The position numbers and the translations under genes are program-made. A DNA stretch of 64,000 nt from an uncultured Lachnospiraceae bacterium (GTDB lineage Bacteria; Bacillota; Clostridia; Lachnospirales; Lachnospiraceae), in NCBI GenBank assembly GCA_958428365.1, contig CAUAFT010000010.1, positions 1 through 64,000 on the forward strand. Reading direction: 5' to 3'. The notes under the pieces were generated by a model. The model was not told the DNA's origin and made no database searches. It saw only the letters and a list, made by a program, of their open reading frames with translations. Numbering within the stretch: the stretch's first letter is position 1; each line of letters begins with the position of its first letter. This document shows, piece by piece, positions 23,532 to 33,540 of the stretch.

Positions 23532-26500
23532 TTAAAAATCAAACAGCGACAACTGATTTGTCTCCGGCAGATCCGCTAACATTCCCAGCTCGCTCATCAG
23601 ATCGATAACGGTCTTGGAAACCTTCGTCCTCTGCCTGAAATCATCCTTGGATAAAAACGGCCCCTGCTTTGCCGCCTCCTCGATGGCCTCCGCCGCCTTA
23701 TCCCCCAGCCCTTCTATGGTATTTAAGGACGGCATCAGCTTCCCGTCGATGATCTGAAAACGCTCCGCTTTCGCCACATAGATATCCATTGGCAGGAACT
23801 CAAAGCCTCTGGCGTACATCTCCTGTACGATGCGCATATCCTTCTGGGTATCCTGCTCTTTTTTCGACAGCGTGTCCTTGCGCTTCTCATAATCCTTAAT
23901 AAAATAATTCAGCTTTTCCTTTCCCTGGCACATCAGCTCGTAGCTGAAAGAAGTAGCCCGGATACTGAAAAACGCCGCATAGTAAGCCAGAGGATAATAT
24001 ACCTTGCAGTAAGCGATCCTCCATGCCATCATAACGTAGGCCGCCGCATGAGCTTTCGGGAACATATACTTGATCTTTTTACAGGACCAGATATACCATT
24101 CCGGCACGTCATGTGCGCGCATCTCCTCCTCCCATTCCGGTTTCAAACCCTTGCCCTTTCGCACCGATTCCATGATGGTAAAGGAAAGCTCGCTCTCCAA
24201 TCCCATACCGATAAGATAGATCATAATATCGTCACGGGTACAGATCGCTGTGGAGATCGTCGCGTCCCCGTTCTCAATGAGCGTCTGGGCATTTCCCAGC
24301 CATACGTCCGTACCATGGGACAGCCCTGAGATCCGGATCAGATCCGAAAAAGACTGCGGTTTCGTATCCAGTAACATCTGAATAACAAAGTCCGTACCAA
24401 ACTCCGGGATTCCAAGAGACCCCAGCGGACAGCCCCCCAGATCCTCCGGTTCGACTCCAAGAGCGCTGGTATTCTGAAACAGCGACATGACCGTGGGATC
24501 ATCCAACGGGATCTTCTGAGCATCGATCCCCGTCAGATCCTCCAACATACGGATCATGGTCGGATCATCGTGTCCGAGAATATCTAACTTCAAGAGGTTA
24601 TGGTCTATGGAGTGGTAATCAAAATGGGTCGTAATGATATCCGTAGTCATATCGTTTGCCGGATGCTGTACCGGTGTGAAGGAATAGATGGACTCACCGA
24701 TGGGAAGCACGATAATTCCTCCCGGATGCTGTCCTGTGGTCCTTCTCACTCCCACACAGCCCTGTACGATACGGTCGATCTCACAGTTACGCTTGGAGAT
24801 TCCTCTCTCCTCATAGTAATTCTTAATATATCCAAACGCCGTCTTATCCGCCAGCGTACCGATGGTTCCGGCACGGAAGGTCTGTCCATATCCGAAAATG
24901 ACCTCGCAGTAGGCATGCGCCTTACTCTGGTATTCACCGGAAAAGTTCAGGTCGATATCCGGCTCCTTATTCCCCTTAAATCCCAGAAAGGTCTCGAAGG
25001 GAATATCAAAGCCTTCTTTTACCAGAGGTTCCCCGCAGACCGGACAGATCTTATCCGGCATATCGCAGCCCGCCCGTCCGGCATACGCCTTCACCTCTTC
25101 GGACTCAAAATCGCTGTAATGACATTTTTTGCAGTAATAGTGAGGCGCCAATGGGTTGACCTCGGTGATACCCGACATGGTGGCTACAAAGGAAGAACCT
25201 ACGGAACCACGGGAACCTACCAGATAGCCGTCCTCGTTGGATTTCCACACCAGCTTCTGGGCAATGATATACATTACGGCATATCCATTGGAAATAATGG
25301 AATTTAACTCTCTCTCCAACCGCTCCCGTACGATCTCCGGAAGCTCCTCCCCATAGATCTCATGCGCTCTGTTATAGCAGATGTCTCTCAGCGTCTGATC
25401 GGAATCAGGGATCACCGGAGGACACTTATCCGGGCGCACCGGCTCAATTCGCTCGCACATGGCGGCGATCTTATTTGGATTGGTAATGACGATCTCCCTC
25501 GCCTTCTCGCTTCCCAGATACTCAAACTCTGCCAACATCTCCTCCGTAGTGCGTAAGAACAGAGGTGCCTGATCGTCCGCATCCTTGAAGCCCTTTCCTG
25601 CCATGATGATCCTGCGGTAGACCTCATCCTTCGGATCTAAAAAATGCACGTCACAGGTGGCGACCACCAGCTTGTTGAACTCCTCTCCCAGCCTGCAGAT
25701 CTTCCGGTTGATATCCTGCAATTCCTCCACCGTCTCCACGGGGGCCCGGTCGCTTTCCAACATGAACATGTTATTGCCCAGAGGCTGGATCTCCAGATAG
25801 TCGTAGAAGTTCACCAGTCTTGCGATCTCCTCCTCCCCTCTTCCGTTTAAGATTGCCTGATACAGCTCCCCTGCCTCGCAGGCGGAACCGATCATCAGCC
25901 CCTCCTTACATTGCAGATAACGGCTTTTGGGGATCCTTGGACGCTTCGCATAGTAAGTCATATGGGACTCGGACACAAGCCGGTAGAGATTCGTCCTGCC
26001 CTCCTCATTCTTTGCCAGAATAATGGCGTGATGGGTCGGAAGTTTTTTGATGGTGTCCACCGACGCCGCGCCCAGGGCATTCAGCTCGTCTAAGGTGGCA
26101 ACGCCCCGCTCCTTTAACATCTCAATGAATTTTACAAAGATATGCGCCGTGCACTCGGCGTCATCCACCGCCCGGTGATGGTTCTCCAGAGAGATCTTAA
26201 GCGCCTTCGCCACCGTATCCAGCTTATAACGATGCAGAGCCGGGAGCAAAACGTGCGCCATAGCCACCGTATCGCCCACCGTATATTCGCAGGCAAGCCC
26301 CAGATCCTTGCAGTTCTTTTTGATAAAACTCATATCAAATTCCGCATTGTGCGCCACCATCACTGCCCCCTGGCAAAATTCCATGAATTTCGGCAGGATC
26401 TCCTCAATGGTTCCGGCTCCCATCACCATATCGTCACGGATTCCCGTCAGCTCCTCGATCTTATAGGGGATCGGCACCTGTGGATTGACAAACTCGGAAA

Positions 26501-28085
26501 AACGGTGGGTGATCTGACCATTTTCCACCTTGACAGCCCCGATCTCTATGATCTTGCAGGTATTGGGACTGAATCCCGTGGTCTCCAGGTCAAATACCAC
26601 ATAGGTCTCATCCAGACTCTGGTTCCTGGAATTGGTGATGATATCCTTTAAATCATCCACCAGATATGCCTCCACCCCGTAGATGACCTTGAAATCCTCA
26701 TCCGGGCTGACCGCATGGTTCGCATCCGGAAACGCCTGCAAGGCTCCATGATCGGTGATGGCGATTGCCTTATGTCCCCAGGCTTTCGCTCTTTTGATGA
26801 TATCTTTCACATCAGAAACCCCGTCCATATCGCTCATCTTGGTATGGCAGTGAAGCTCCACCCTCTTCTCCAGGCTGTTGTCCAGTCTCGGCACGGTAAA
26901 ATCAGGAATCTTCTTCATTCCCACCAAAAAGGAGAGTCCGATCTCGCTGTCGAACTTGTCCATCGTCGTCATGCCCTTGATCTTGATGAAGCTGCCGTTT
27001 TTCAGATGCTCCATCAGCTCGTCTTTTTGCTCGTTTTTAATGAAAATCTTCGCCGCAATGGAGTCCGTAAAGTCGGTAACAACGATCTTCACAATGGACT
27101 TCTCCCCGTTTCGCAGTTCCCTTACGTCGGTGTTCAGGATCTGACCACGCACCACCACTTCTCCCACCTCTCCCTGGATCGTGTCGATGGTGACTGCCTC
27201 CTCGTCGAAATCCCGTCCATAGAAGACGTCTGGATTGTCGGAACGTTTCAGTCCATACTCCCGCTTTTTCTTGTAAAAATCTTTTTTATTATTATTTTTC
27301 TGCTGATATTCTTTCCCGGAGCTTTCTCTTGCACTGGCTTTTTTATGAACAGCAGAATCTTTTTGAGATTCCGTTCCCCTGACAGTCTCCTGTAGATCGT
27401 CCCCGTGACTCTCTCCTTTTACCACCGCTCCAATAAACGGCACGCCATCCTCCTGGGAAGTCTCTTCCATACCCGTATCCGGCACCCCGCTGGAACGATC
27501 TTCAAACGCCGCTCTTCGCACGATGCTTTCCACTTCCAGCCCGATCTCGTGATCCGCATTTTTCTTATAACGGCTCTCCTTCGGCTCGTCAAATTCGATC
27601 TCAAATCCGGCAGTGATGCCGCAGCGTTCCCGGATGATCTTATCCAAGATCTCGATCAATTCATCCTGGCTCTCCCTCGCCACCAGCGTGTCCTCCAGAA
27701 CCAGATGCATCTGAGACTCCCCGGTAAAAGTGATCTTTGCCGTGCGAAAGACATTGTAAAGCAGGAGACTATACTCCCTGATCTCGCAGAGCATACTCTC
27801 CTTGTAAGTATCCATTAGGGTCTTCACCGTATACTGACCGGACAGATGATAGTGCTCCATCACCTTGATCCGCATCTTCTGATCGGGAAAAAGCTGCTTT
27901 TTCATATCCTGTTCCAGACGCCAGATGTCCCGCTTCGGTATCAAACGGTTATTATCCATGTAGACCCGGATAAAATCCCGGTTCCGGTTGGAGGACACCT
28001 TGGTAACCTTCGCCTCCGACAACAGACCCTTCATCTCATTATTCAGTTTCAGGGTTGGAAATACCTCCAAAAAGGCGTTTGCCAT
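23532..28085 (-). CDS. polC: DNA polymerase III PolC-type alpha subunit
   Basis: PolC is the main replicative polymerase of low-GC Gram-positives. The roughly 1517-residue protein carries the expected order: N-terminal and OB-fold region, PHP part (HCHTKMSDMDG at about 410), inserted 3'-5' exonuclease (YVVFDLETTGFSP at about 495), the rest of PHP, a four-cysteine zinc site (CKKC at about 985 and CPVCGEPL about 40 residues on) and the palm (GNKEPDIDLNFSGEY at about 1045). An unstructured acidic/lysine-rich stretch lies at about 210-290. ATG 28085 has the better GGAG spacing; ATG 28094 is also possible. It follows ispG with no real gap. Confidence 0.98.
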   Translation of the reverse strand: MANAFLEVFPTLKLNNEMKGLLSEAKVTKVSSNRNRDFIRVYMDNNRLIPKRDIWRLEQDMKKQLFPDQKMRIKVMEHYHLSGQYTVKTLMDTYKESMLCEIREYSLLLYNVFRTAKITFTGESQMHLVLEDTLVARESQDELIEILDKIIRERCGITAGFEIEFDEPKESRYKKNADHEIGLEVESIVRRAAFEDRSSGVPDTGMEETSQEDGVPFIGAVVKGESHGDDLQETVRGTESQKDSAVHKKASARESSGKEYQQKNNNKKDFYKKKREYGLKRSDNPDVFYGRDFDEEAVTIDTIQGEVGEVVVRGQILNTDVRELRNGEKSIVKIVVTDFTDSIAAKIFIKNEQKDELMEHLKNGSFIKIKGMTTMDKFDSEIGLSFLVGMKKIPDFTVPRLDNSLEKRVELHCHTKMSDMDGVSDVKDIIKRAKAWGHKAIAITDHGALQAFPDANHAVSPDEDFKVIYGVEAYLVDDLKDIITNSRNQSLDETYVVFDLETTGFSPNTCKIIEIGAVKVENGQITHRFSEFVNPQVPIPYKIEELTGIRDDMVMGAGTIEEILPKFMEFCQGAVMVAHNAEFDMSFIKKNCKDLGLACEYTVGDTVAMAHVLLPALHRYKLDTVAKALKISLENHHRAVDDAECTAHIFVKFIEMLKERGVATLDELNALGAASVDTIKKLPTHHAIILAKNEEGRTNLYRLVSESHMTYYAKRPRIPKSRYLQCKEGLMIGSACEAGELYQAILNGRGEEEIARLVNFYDYLEIQPLGNNMFMLESDRAPVETVEELQDINRKICRLGEEFNKLVVATCDVHFLDPKDEVYRRIIMAGKGFKDADDQAPLFLRTTEEMLAEFEYLGSEKAREIVITNPNKIAAMCERIEPVRPDKCPPVIPDSDQTLRDICYNRAHEIYGEELPEIVRERLERELNSIISNGYAVMYIIAQKLVWKSNEDGYLVGSRGSVGSSFVATMSGITEVNPLAPHYYCKKCHYSDFESEEVKAYAGRAGCDMPDKICPVCGEPLVKEGFDIPFETFLGFKGNKEPDIDLNFSGEYQSKAHAYCEVIFGYGQTFRAGTIGTLADKTAFGYIKNYYEERGISKRNCEIDRIVQGCVGVRRTTGQHPGGIIVLPIGESIYSFTPVQHPANDMTTDIITTHFDYHSIDHNLLKLDILGHDDPTMIRMLEDLTGIDAQKIPLDDPTVMSLFQNTSALGVEPEDLGGCPLGSLGIPEFGTDFVIQMLLDTKPQSFSDLIRISGLSHGTDVWLGNAQTLIENGDATISTAICTRDDIMIYLIGMGLESELSFTIMESVRKGKGLKPEWEEEMRAHDVPEWYIWSCKKIKYMFPKAHAAAYVMMAWRIAYCKVYYPLAYYAAFFSIRATSFSYELMCQGKEKLNYFIKDYEKRKDTLSKKEQDTQKDMRIVQEMYARGFEFLPMDIYVAKAERFQIIDGKLMPSLNTIEGLGDKAAEAIEEAAKQGPFLSKDDFRQRTKVSKTVIDLMSELGMLADLPETNQLSLFDF

Positions 28086-28086
28086 C

Positions 28087-29133
28087 TCATTCACTCCAAT
28101 TTAATAACTCGTTGCGCAATGCTTCTAACAATTCCTCTTCCGGCAGTTTTTTCACGATCTCGCCATGTTTGATGAGCAGTCCCTCGCCCACTCCCCCGGC
28201 AATTCCGATGTCCGCTTCCTTCGCCTCTCCCGGTCCGTTCACAACGCAGCCCATAACGGCAACCTTCAGATCCAGGGGGATGTCCGCCACCATATTCTCC
28301 ACCCTGCCTGCCAGACCGATCAGATCGATCTGCGTTCTGCCGCAGGTTGGACAGGAGACCACCTCAATGCCGCCTTTTCGCAATCCCAGAGTCTTTAAGA
28401 TCAACTTTGCGGACTTGATCTCTTCCAGAGGATCTCCGGTCAGGGATACCCGGATGGTATCGCCGATCCCCTGATTCAGAATCAGTCCCAGTCCGATGGC
28501 GGACTTGATATTTCCGCTGGTGATGGTTCCCGATTCGGTAATGCCCACATGAAGCGGATAGTCTGTCTTTTCTGCGATCAGCTCGTGAGCCCGCACACAC
28601 ATCATAACGTCTGAGGATTTAATGGAAATCACCAGATTGTCATACCCCATCTCCTCAATGATGCGTACCTTGTCCAGGGCGCTCTCCACCAGCCCCTCTG
28701 CTGTCACTCCGTGATATTTTTCCACCAGCTCCTTTTCCAGGGAACCGCTGTTGACGCCCACGCGGATGGGGATGTTCCGTTCCTTCGCAACATCTACCAC
28801 CGCCCGGATCCTCTCCTTGGAACCGATATTTCCCGGATTGATACGGATCTTATCCGCGCCGTTCTCCATGGCTGCGATCGCCAGCTTATAGTCAAAATGA
28901 ATATCTGCCACCAGAGGAATATTAATCTGTTCTTTAATCTTCGCCAGAGCCTTCGCCGCTTCCATTGTCGGAACCGCACAGCGGATGATCTCGCAGCCCG
29001 CTGCGGTCAGCTTCCTGATCTGCTCCACCGTGGCAGTTACATCCTCTGTCTTTGTATTTGTCATGGACTGGATCAGGATCGGATGACCTCCTCCGATGAT
29101 CTGATCTCCAATCTTTACCTCTCTCGTCTTCAT
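28087..29133 (-). CDS. ispG: 4-hydroxy-3-methylbut-2-en-1-yl diphosphate synthase
   Basis: IspG (GcpE) converts MEcPP to HMBPP in the MEP isoprenoid pathway using a 4Fe-4S cluster. The 348-residue protein has the N-terminal GGGHPILIQSMTNT motif and the cluster cysteines in VSCPTCGRT and MGCVVNGPGEA. The bacterial form without the large insert is seen. It lies 15 bp after rseP and abuts polC, and shares the operon with dxr of the same pathway. Confidence 0.97.
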   Translation of the reverse strand: MKTREVKIGDQIIGGGHPILIQSMTNTKTEDVTATVEQIRKLTAAGCEIIRCAVPTMEAAKALAKIKEQINIPLVADIHFDYKLAIAAMENGADKIRINPGNIGSKERIRAVVDVAKERNIPIRVGVNSGSLEKELVEKYHGVTAEGLVESALDKVRIIEEMGYDNLVISIKSSDVMMCVRAHELIAEKTDYPLHVGITESGTITSGNIKSAIGLGLILNQGIGDTIRVSLTGDPLEEIKSAKLILKTLGLRKGGIEVVSCPTCGRTQIDLIGLAGRVENMVADIPLDLKVAVMGCVVNGPGEAKEADIGIAGGVGEGLLIKHGEIVKKLPEEELLEALRNELLNWSE

Positions 29134-29148
29134 TGCTTCCTCCTGTGC

Positions 29149-30180
29149 TTAAAACAGTTTTCTGATATCGTTGAACATAATGACCACCATCAGCGCCATC
29201 AACAGGCAGATACCGATAAAATGAACCATTCCTTCTTTTTCCGGGTCGATTCCCTTGCCCCGGATTCCCTCCACGATTAGAAATACCAGTCTTCCTCCGT
29301 CCAACGCCGGAAGCGGAAGCAGGTTCATAACGCCCAGGTTTGCAGACAGCAGGATGACCCAGTTGAGCATTCCCGTAAAGACGGAAAACCATCCCACCTC
29401 AGCCCCCGCTTCGTAGGTATCGCTGACTCCTTTTACAATTCCCACGGGACCGGACAATTCATTGACTCCGACCTGTCCTGTAACCAGCATTTTCAGACTT
29501 TCCAGGGTACTGCTTATCCAGTATTTTACCTCATAGACGCTGTATTGCAGGGTTTTAAAGACATTTCCCTTCTCCCACGCCCCGCTTCCGTAAAAACCGA
29601 AGAGATAACGTCCGCTCTCCTCGTCATAGCGGGGTGTAATGGTGACCTCGTGGGTCTTACCATCCCTCTCATAGACCACGTCGATGGATTCGTCGCTGTG
29701 GAAAAAGGTATAGAGGCTGACCTCCCGATAGAGATGGATTCGCTTATTTCCCAGTTTTTTGATGGTATCTCCCGGCTGTAATCCCGCCTCCTGCGCGGGA
29801 TAACCCTCGATCAGATCCGGCACCACGGGTCTGTCATAGCCCACGCAGGCAACCAGTATGATGGCTACGAAAAATGCCATGATGAAGTTAAAGACCGGCC
29901 CCGCCGCCACCACAGAAATCCTTGCCAGAACGGATTTGCTCTGAAAGGAGCCTTCTTCTTTGCTGTCTCCGTCCTCTCCTTCCATCATACAGGCACCGCC
30001 AAAGGGAAGCAGCTTTATGGAATAGGTGGTCTCCCCCTTCGTAAAGCCCACCAGAGTCGGTCCCAGACCAATGCAAAATTCATTGACCCGGATCCCCGCC
30101 CTCTTTGCCAAAAGAAAATGTCCCAGCTCGTGAAACAATACTATGATACTGAAAATAAGAATTGCAATGATGATCTTCAA
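29149..30180 (-). CDS. rseP: Site-2 intramembrane metalloprotease RseP/RasP
   Basis: RseP-type proteases cut membrane-embedded anti-sigma factors and leftover signal peptides. The protein has the zinc motif HELGH in its first membrane span, a PDZ domain in the middle (PAQEAGLQPGDTIKKLG) and the late NLLPLPALDGGR motif, with a final span near the C-terminus. The start is set at TTG 30180, behind AGGTGG at 5 nt, so the protein begins MKIIIAILIFS; GTG 30189 is an alternative. The 5' end overlaps dxr by a few bases. Confidence 0.94.
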   Translation of the reverse strand: MKIIIAILIFSIIVLFHELGHFLLAKRAGIRVNEFCIGLGPTLVGFTKGETTYSIKLLPFGGACMMEGEDGDSKEEGSFQSKSVLARISVVAAGPVFNFIMAFFVAIILVACVGYDRPVVPDLIEGYPAQEAGLQPGDTIKKLGNKRIHLYREVSLYTFFHSDESIDVVYERDGKTHEVTITPRYDEESGRYLFGFYGSGAWEKGNVFKTLQYSVYEVKYWISSTLESLKMLVTGQVGVNELSGPVGIVKGVSDTYEAGAEVGWFSVFTGMLNWVILLSANLGVMNLLPLPALDGGRLVFLIVEGIRGKGIDPEKEGMVHFIGICLLMALMVVIMFNDIRKLF

Positions 30181-31325
30181 GGTTTCCACCTGCTCTCTAT
30201 ATATTCATAAACTGTCTGTTCCGTCAAAAGTACCTCATCCAGATTCGGATCTTCAATAAAGGCTGCATCCTCCATGGCTCTTCCGATGATCTCTGTGATA
30301 TCCCAGAATCCGATCTCTTTGTTCAAAAACATCGCAACCGCCCTCTCATTGGCAGCATTGAATACCGTCGGCAGATTCCCTCCCCTTCGCATTGCCTGCA
30401 TGGCAAGGGAGAGTCCCTCGAAGGTCTCCATATCCGGTTTCTCAAAGGTCAGATTACCCAATTCAAAAAAATCCAGACGCTTTCCGCTTAAGCTCTTTCT
30501 CTTCGGATAATACAGAGCGTACTGGATCGGAAGCCTCATGTCCGGGGTTCCAAGCTGTGCGATCACAGCCCCGTCCTCATATTCCACCATGGAGTGGATC
30601 ACACTCTGGGGATGCACCAGTACCTGTATCTGGTCTAAATCCACGTCAAAAAGCCACTTCGCCTCCATGACCTCCAGTCCTTTGTTCACAAGGGTGGCGG
30701 AGTCCACCGTGATCTTTTTTCCCATACTCCAGTTCGGATGCTTTAAAGCGTCCTCCAAAGTCACCTGCTGCAGTTCTTCCCTGGTCTTTCCTCGGAAGGG
30801 ACCTCCCGATGCCGTCAACAGGATCCTGGAGATCTGATTCTCCCTCTCCCCGTTCAGAGACTGAAATATGGCGCTGTGTTCACTGTCCACCGGAAGAATC
30901 GATACGCCATATTCCTTAGCCAGAGGCATGATCAGATGTCCCGCCGTCACAAGGGTCTCCTTATTGGCAAGGGCAATGGTCTTTCCCGCCTGAATCGCCG
31001 CAACGGTGGGCCGCAGTCCCAGCATCCCCACGATGGCTGTCACGAGGATCTCCGATTCTTCCTGGACAGCGACGGCGATGAGTCCCTCCATGCCGGAAAG
31101 GATCTCTATATCCAGATCCTTTACTCTTTCCTTTAGATCCCTGGCCTTTTCCTCCTCCCAGACCGCCGCAAGGACTGGGCGGAACTGACGGATCTGCTTT
31201 TCCAAAAGAGTGATATTACTTCCGGCAGCCAGGGCTGTCACCTGAAGATCACCCTGCTCCCGCACAATTTCCAATGTCTGGGTTCCTATGGAACCGGTGG
31301 AACCTAAAATTGCTATTTTTTTCAT
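30177..31325 (-). CDS. dxr: 1-deoxy-D-xylulose 5-phosphate reductoisomerase
   Basis: DXR makes MEP from DXP with NADPH, the committed step of the MEP pathway. The 382-residue protein opens with the Rossmann loop KKIAILGSTGSIGTQTL and has the metal/substrate motifs LPVDSEHSAIFQ and LTASGGPF. ATG 31325 with GAGGT upstream is preferred to ATG 31343, since the family starts right at the Rossmann strand. It sits between cdsA and rseP, a standard Bacillota order. Confidence 0.97.
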   Translation of the reverse strand: MKKIAILGSTGSIGTQTLEIVREQGDLQVTALAAGSNITLLEKQIRQFRPVLAAVWEEEKARDLKERVKDLDIEILSGMEGLIAVAVQEESEILVTAIVGMLGLRPTVAAIQAGKTIALANKETLVTAGHLIMPLAKEYGVSILPVDSEHSAIFQSLNGERENQISRILLTASGGPFRGKTREELQQVTLEDALKHPNWSMGKKITVDSATLVNKGLEVMEAKWLFDVDLDQIQVLVHPQSVIHSMVEYEDGAVIAQLGTPDMRLPIQYALYYPKRKSLSGKRLDFFELGNLTFEKPDMETFEGLSLAMQAMRRGGNLPTVFNAANERAVAMFLNKEIGFWDITEIIGRAMEDAAFIEDPNLDEVLLTEQTVYEYIESRWKP

Positions 31326-31381
31326 AAGAAACCTCGATATCATCTGTCTGTCATAATTTTCAATGTTTCCATGCTATTATC

Positions 31382-32185
31382 CTATTTTATGAAATACACC
31401 GCCAAATAGAATATGATCGGCGCAGTAAAGATCACACTGTCAAAACGATCCAGAATACCACCGTGTCCCGGTATCAGCTTTCCATAGTCCTTAATGTCAT
31501 AATTTCTCTTGATGGCGGAAGCAGTCAGATCTCCCACCATGGAAATCAGGGCTCCCACTGCGCAGATTGCCGCCATAAACCAGATCGTGGTGTGATCCGC
31601 TCCCATAGCGTCCCGGAACACAAAGCCGTAGATCACTGCCAGAAGCGCCGCTCCCACAACGCCTCCCACGGCTCCCTCGATGGATTTCTTCGGACTGAGT
31701 TTCGGAGCCATCTTATGCTTGCCGATCAGGACTCCCACACAGTAAGCGCAGGTATCGCAGCCCCAGGAGCATAGAAAGATCAGCCACACGGTGTAGGCTC
31801 CCATCGGAAGCTCCCTGGTCTGGTATACAAAGGACAGCATGACCGCCACATAGAACACACCGAAAAATGCCGCCAATATCTGCTCCGTTCTGTACTTCGG
31901 ATAGGAAAACACATAGACGAACATCAACACTACCAGCAGTCCCAGCACAAGCATCATCATGTCCGGGATAAAATCAAACAGTAGATTGAGATAGTAGAGA
32001 ATCGCCGCCAGATATCCGGCAAATCCCGCCAAATCCTTTTCGATGCCAAACACACGATAGAGTTCAAACATTCCGATCAAAGATATGATCCCCAATCCGC
32101 ACAACAGCACATTTCCTCCGGTAATGATCAGCGCCAGCGCCGCCGCCACCAGAACGATTCCGCTTAAAAGACGTGTCTTAAACAT
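31382..32185 (-). CDS. cdsA: Phosphatidate cytidylyltransferase
   Basis: CdsA makes CDP-diacylglycerol from phosphatidic acid and CTP. The 267-residue protein has about seven to eight membrane spans and the C-terminal CDP-diglyceride synthase signature (SAIKRNYDIKDYGKLIPGHG, then GGILDRFDS). It overlaps uppS by one base, so the two are translationally linked. Confidence 0.96.
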   Translation of the reverse strand: MFKTRLLSGIVLVAAALALIITGGNVLLCGLGIISLIGMFELYRVFGIEKDLAGFAGYLAAILYYLNLLFDFIPDMMMLVLGLLVVLMFVYVFSYPKYRTEQILAAFFGVFYVAVMLSFVYQTRELPMGAYTVWLIFLCSWGCDTCAYCVGVLIGKHKMAPKLSPKKSIEGAVGGVVGAALLAVIYGFVFRDAMGADHTTIWFMAAICAVGALISMVGDLTASAIKRNYDIKDYGKLIPGHGGILDRFDSVIFTAPIIFYLAVYFIK

Positions 32186-32895
32186 TATGCCTCCTCCTTT
32201 ACTCCGCCATACCGCCTGTCTCTCTGATTATAGACTTCAATGGCTTTTTCCAGCTCCGCCTTATCAAAATCCGGCCATGGCACCGGGGTGAAATAAAATT
32301 CACTGTACGCCAATTGCCAGAGCAGATAGTTGGACAGCCGCTGTTCTCCGCTGGTGCGGATCATCAGATCCGGATCCGGGATCCCTTTCGTATCCAGGTA
32401 TTTCTCAAAATTTTCCTCTGTGATATCCTCTAAAGCCAGATTTCCCGCATCGTGATCGGCAGTCATTTTTTTCATTGCCCGTATCATCTCATCACGACTG
32501 CCATAGTTCAAGGCGATCTGGAGGTTCAGGCCCTGATTGTCCCGCGTCGCCTCCTCTAAATCCGTAATGGTGTTCTGAAACTTCTCACTGAGACGGCTTA
32601 CATCTCCTAAAACCCGCACCCTCATATCGTTTTTATTTGCCCTCTTGATACAATTCTTTAAATAAGTGCTCAACAATTTCATCAGAGCTTCCACCTCTGT
32701 GTCCGGGCGATTCCAGTTCTCTGTGGAAAACGCATAGAGAGTCAGGTACTTGATCCCTAAATGATAGGCGTCCTCACAGATCACCTCCACATTTTTGGCT
32801 CCGGCTGTGTGCCCGTAGTTTCTCGGCATCCCCTTGCTCTTCGCCCATCTCCCATTTCCGTCCAGAATAATCGCAACATGCTGTGGAATCTTCAT
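32185..32895 (-). CDS. uppS: Isoprenyl transferase (undecaprenyl diphosphate synthase)
   Basis: UppS builds the C55 lipid carrier used for cell-wall assembly. The 236-residue cis-prenyltransferase has IILDGNGRWAKSKG with the catalytic Asp, the HTAGAKN loop, and DLMIRTSGEQRLSN with FTPVPWPDF near the end. It is the first gene after the frr terminator and heads uppS-cdsA-dxr-rseP-ispG-polC-aroA. Its ribosome-binding site AGGAGGAAAT is strong. Confidence 0.97.
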   Translation of the reverse strand: MKIPQHVAIILDGNGRWAKSKGMPRNYGHTAGAKNVEVICEDAYHLGIKYLTLYAFSTENWNRPDTEVEALMKLLSTYLKNCIKRANKNDMRVRVLGDVSRLSEKFQNTITDLEEATRDNQGLNLQIALNYGSRDEMIRAMKKMTADHDAGNLALEDITEENFEKYLDTKGIPDPDLMIRTSGEQRLSNYLLWQLAYSEFYFTPVPWPDFDKAELEKAIEVYNQRDRRYGGVKEEA

Positions 32896-32923
32896 GGTAT
32901 TTCCTCCTAATGCATCTTATCAT

Positions 32924-32955
32924 AAAAAGAGGACACGGCGATACCGCTGTGTCCC
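32924..32955 (-). terminator. Terminator after frr
   Basis: On the minus strand, GGACACAGCG-GTAT-CGCCGTGTCC (one internal mismatch) is followed by TCTTTTT. It lies between frr and uppS and may be partial, as no clear separate uppS promoter is seen in the short gap. Confidence 0.72.
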
Positions 32956-32971
32956 CATGGCTCCTAAAATC

Positions 32972-33526
32972 CTACACTGTAAGAATTTCTTTGGATTTAT
33001 CCTCTATGGCTTTGTCGATCTCTTTTATAAATTTGTCGGTCATCTTCTGTGCCTGAGCTTCCAGATCCTTTACCTCGTCCTCGGAAACATCAGAAGATTT
33101 TCCCAGTTTCTTAAAGGTATCATTGGCGTCACGGCGGATATTTCGGATCGCAACCTTAGCATTCTCGCCTTTTTTCTTAACATCCTTTGCCAGATCCTTT
33201 CTGCGTTCCTCCGTAAGCTCCGGAAATACGAGACGGATCACCTTTCCATCGTTGGTTGGGTTGATTCCCAGATCTGATGTGTTGATGGCTCTCTCGATAT
33301 CCTTCACAATAGAAGCCTCCCATGGCTGGATCTGAATCATTCTAGGCTCCGGAACACTAACGTTCGCCACCTGCTGAATGGAGGTCGGAGTTCCGTAATA
33401 ATCTACCTTGATCTTGTCCAGAACATGGGGATTGGCGCGTCCTGCCCGGATCGTTCCCAGTTCTTCCAGTAAGTTTTTATAAGACTTCTGCATTTTATCT
33501 TCAAATTGGGTTAATCTCTCATCCAT
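32972..33526 (-). CDS. frr: Ribosome recycling factor
   Basis: RRF splits post-termination ribosomes together with EF-G. The 184-residue protein has the characteristic RAGRANPHVLDKIKVDYYG near the start, then ANVSVPEPRMIQIQPWE and LTEERRKDLAK. It is 14 bp after pyrH, as in most bacteria. Confidence 0.98.
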   Translation of the reverse strand: MDERLTQFEDKMQKSYKNLLEELGTIRAGRANPHVLDKIKVDYYGTPTSIQQVANVSVPEPRMIQIQPWEASIVKDIERAINTSDLGINPTNDGKVIRLVFPELTEERRKDLAKDVKKKGENAKVAIRNIRRDANDTFKKLGKSSDVSEDEVKDLEAQAQKMTDKFIKEIDKAIEDKSKEILTV

Positions 33527-33540
33527 TTTATTCCCTCCTG

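Noticed and set aside
24600..25307. Open frame of 235 codons on the plus strand inside polC
   Set aside because: It is antisense to the polymerase core, has no ribosome-binding site and no recognisable domain; a shadow of strong codon bias.
26715..27395. Open frame of 226 codons on the plus strand inside polC
   Set aside because: Antisense to conserved PolC regions, with arginine/histidine-rich nonsense composition and no start signals.
32896..32971. A separate promoter for uppS in the frr-uppS gap
   Set aside because: No -35/-10 pair of fair quality was found; partial readthrough of the frr terminator is an equally good explanation.
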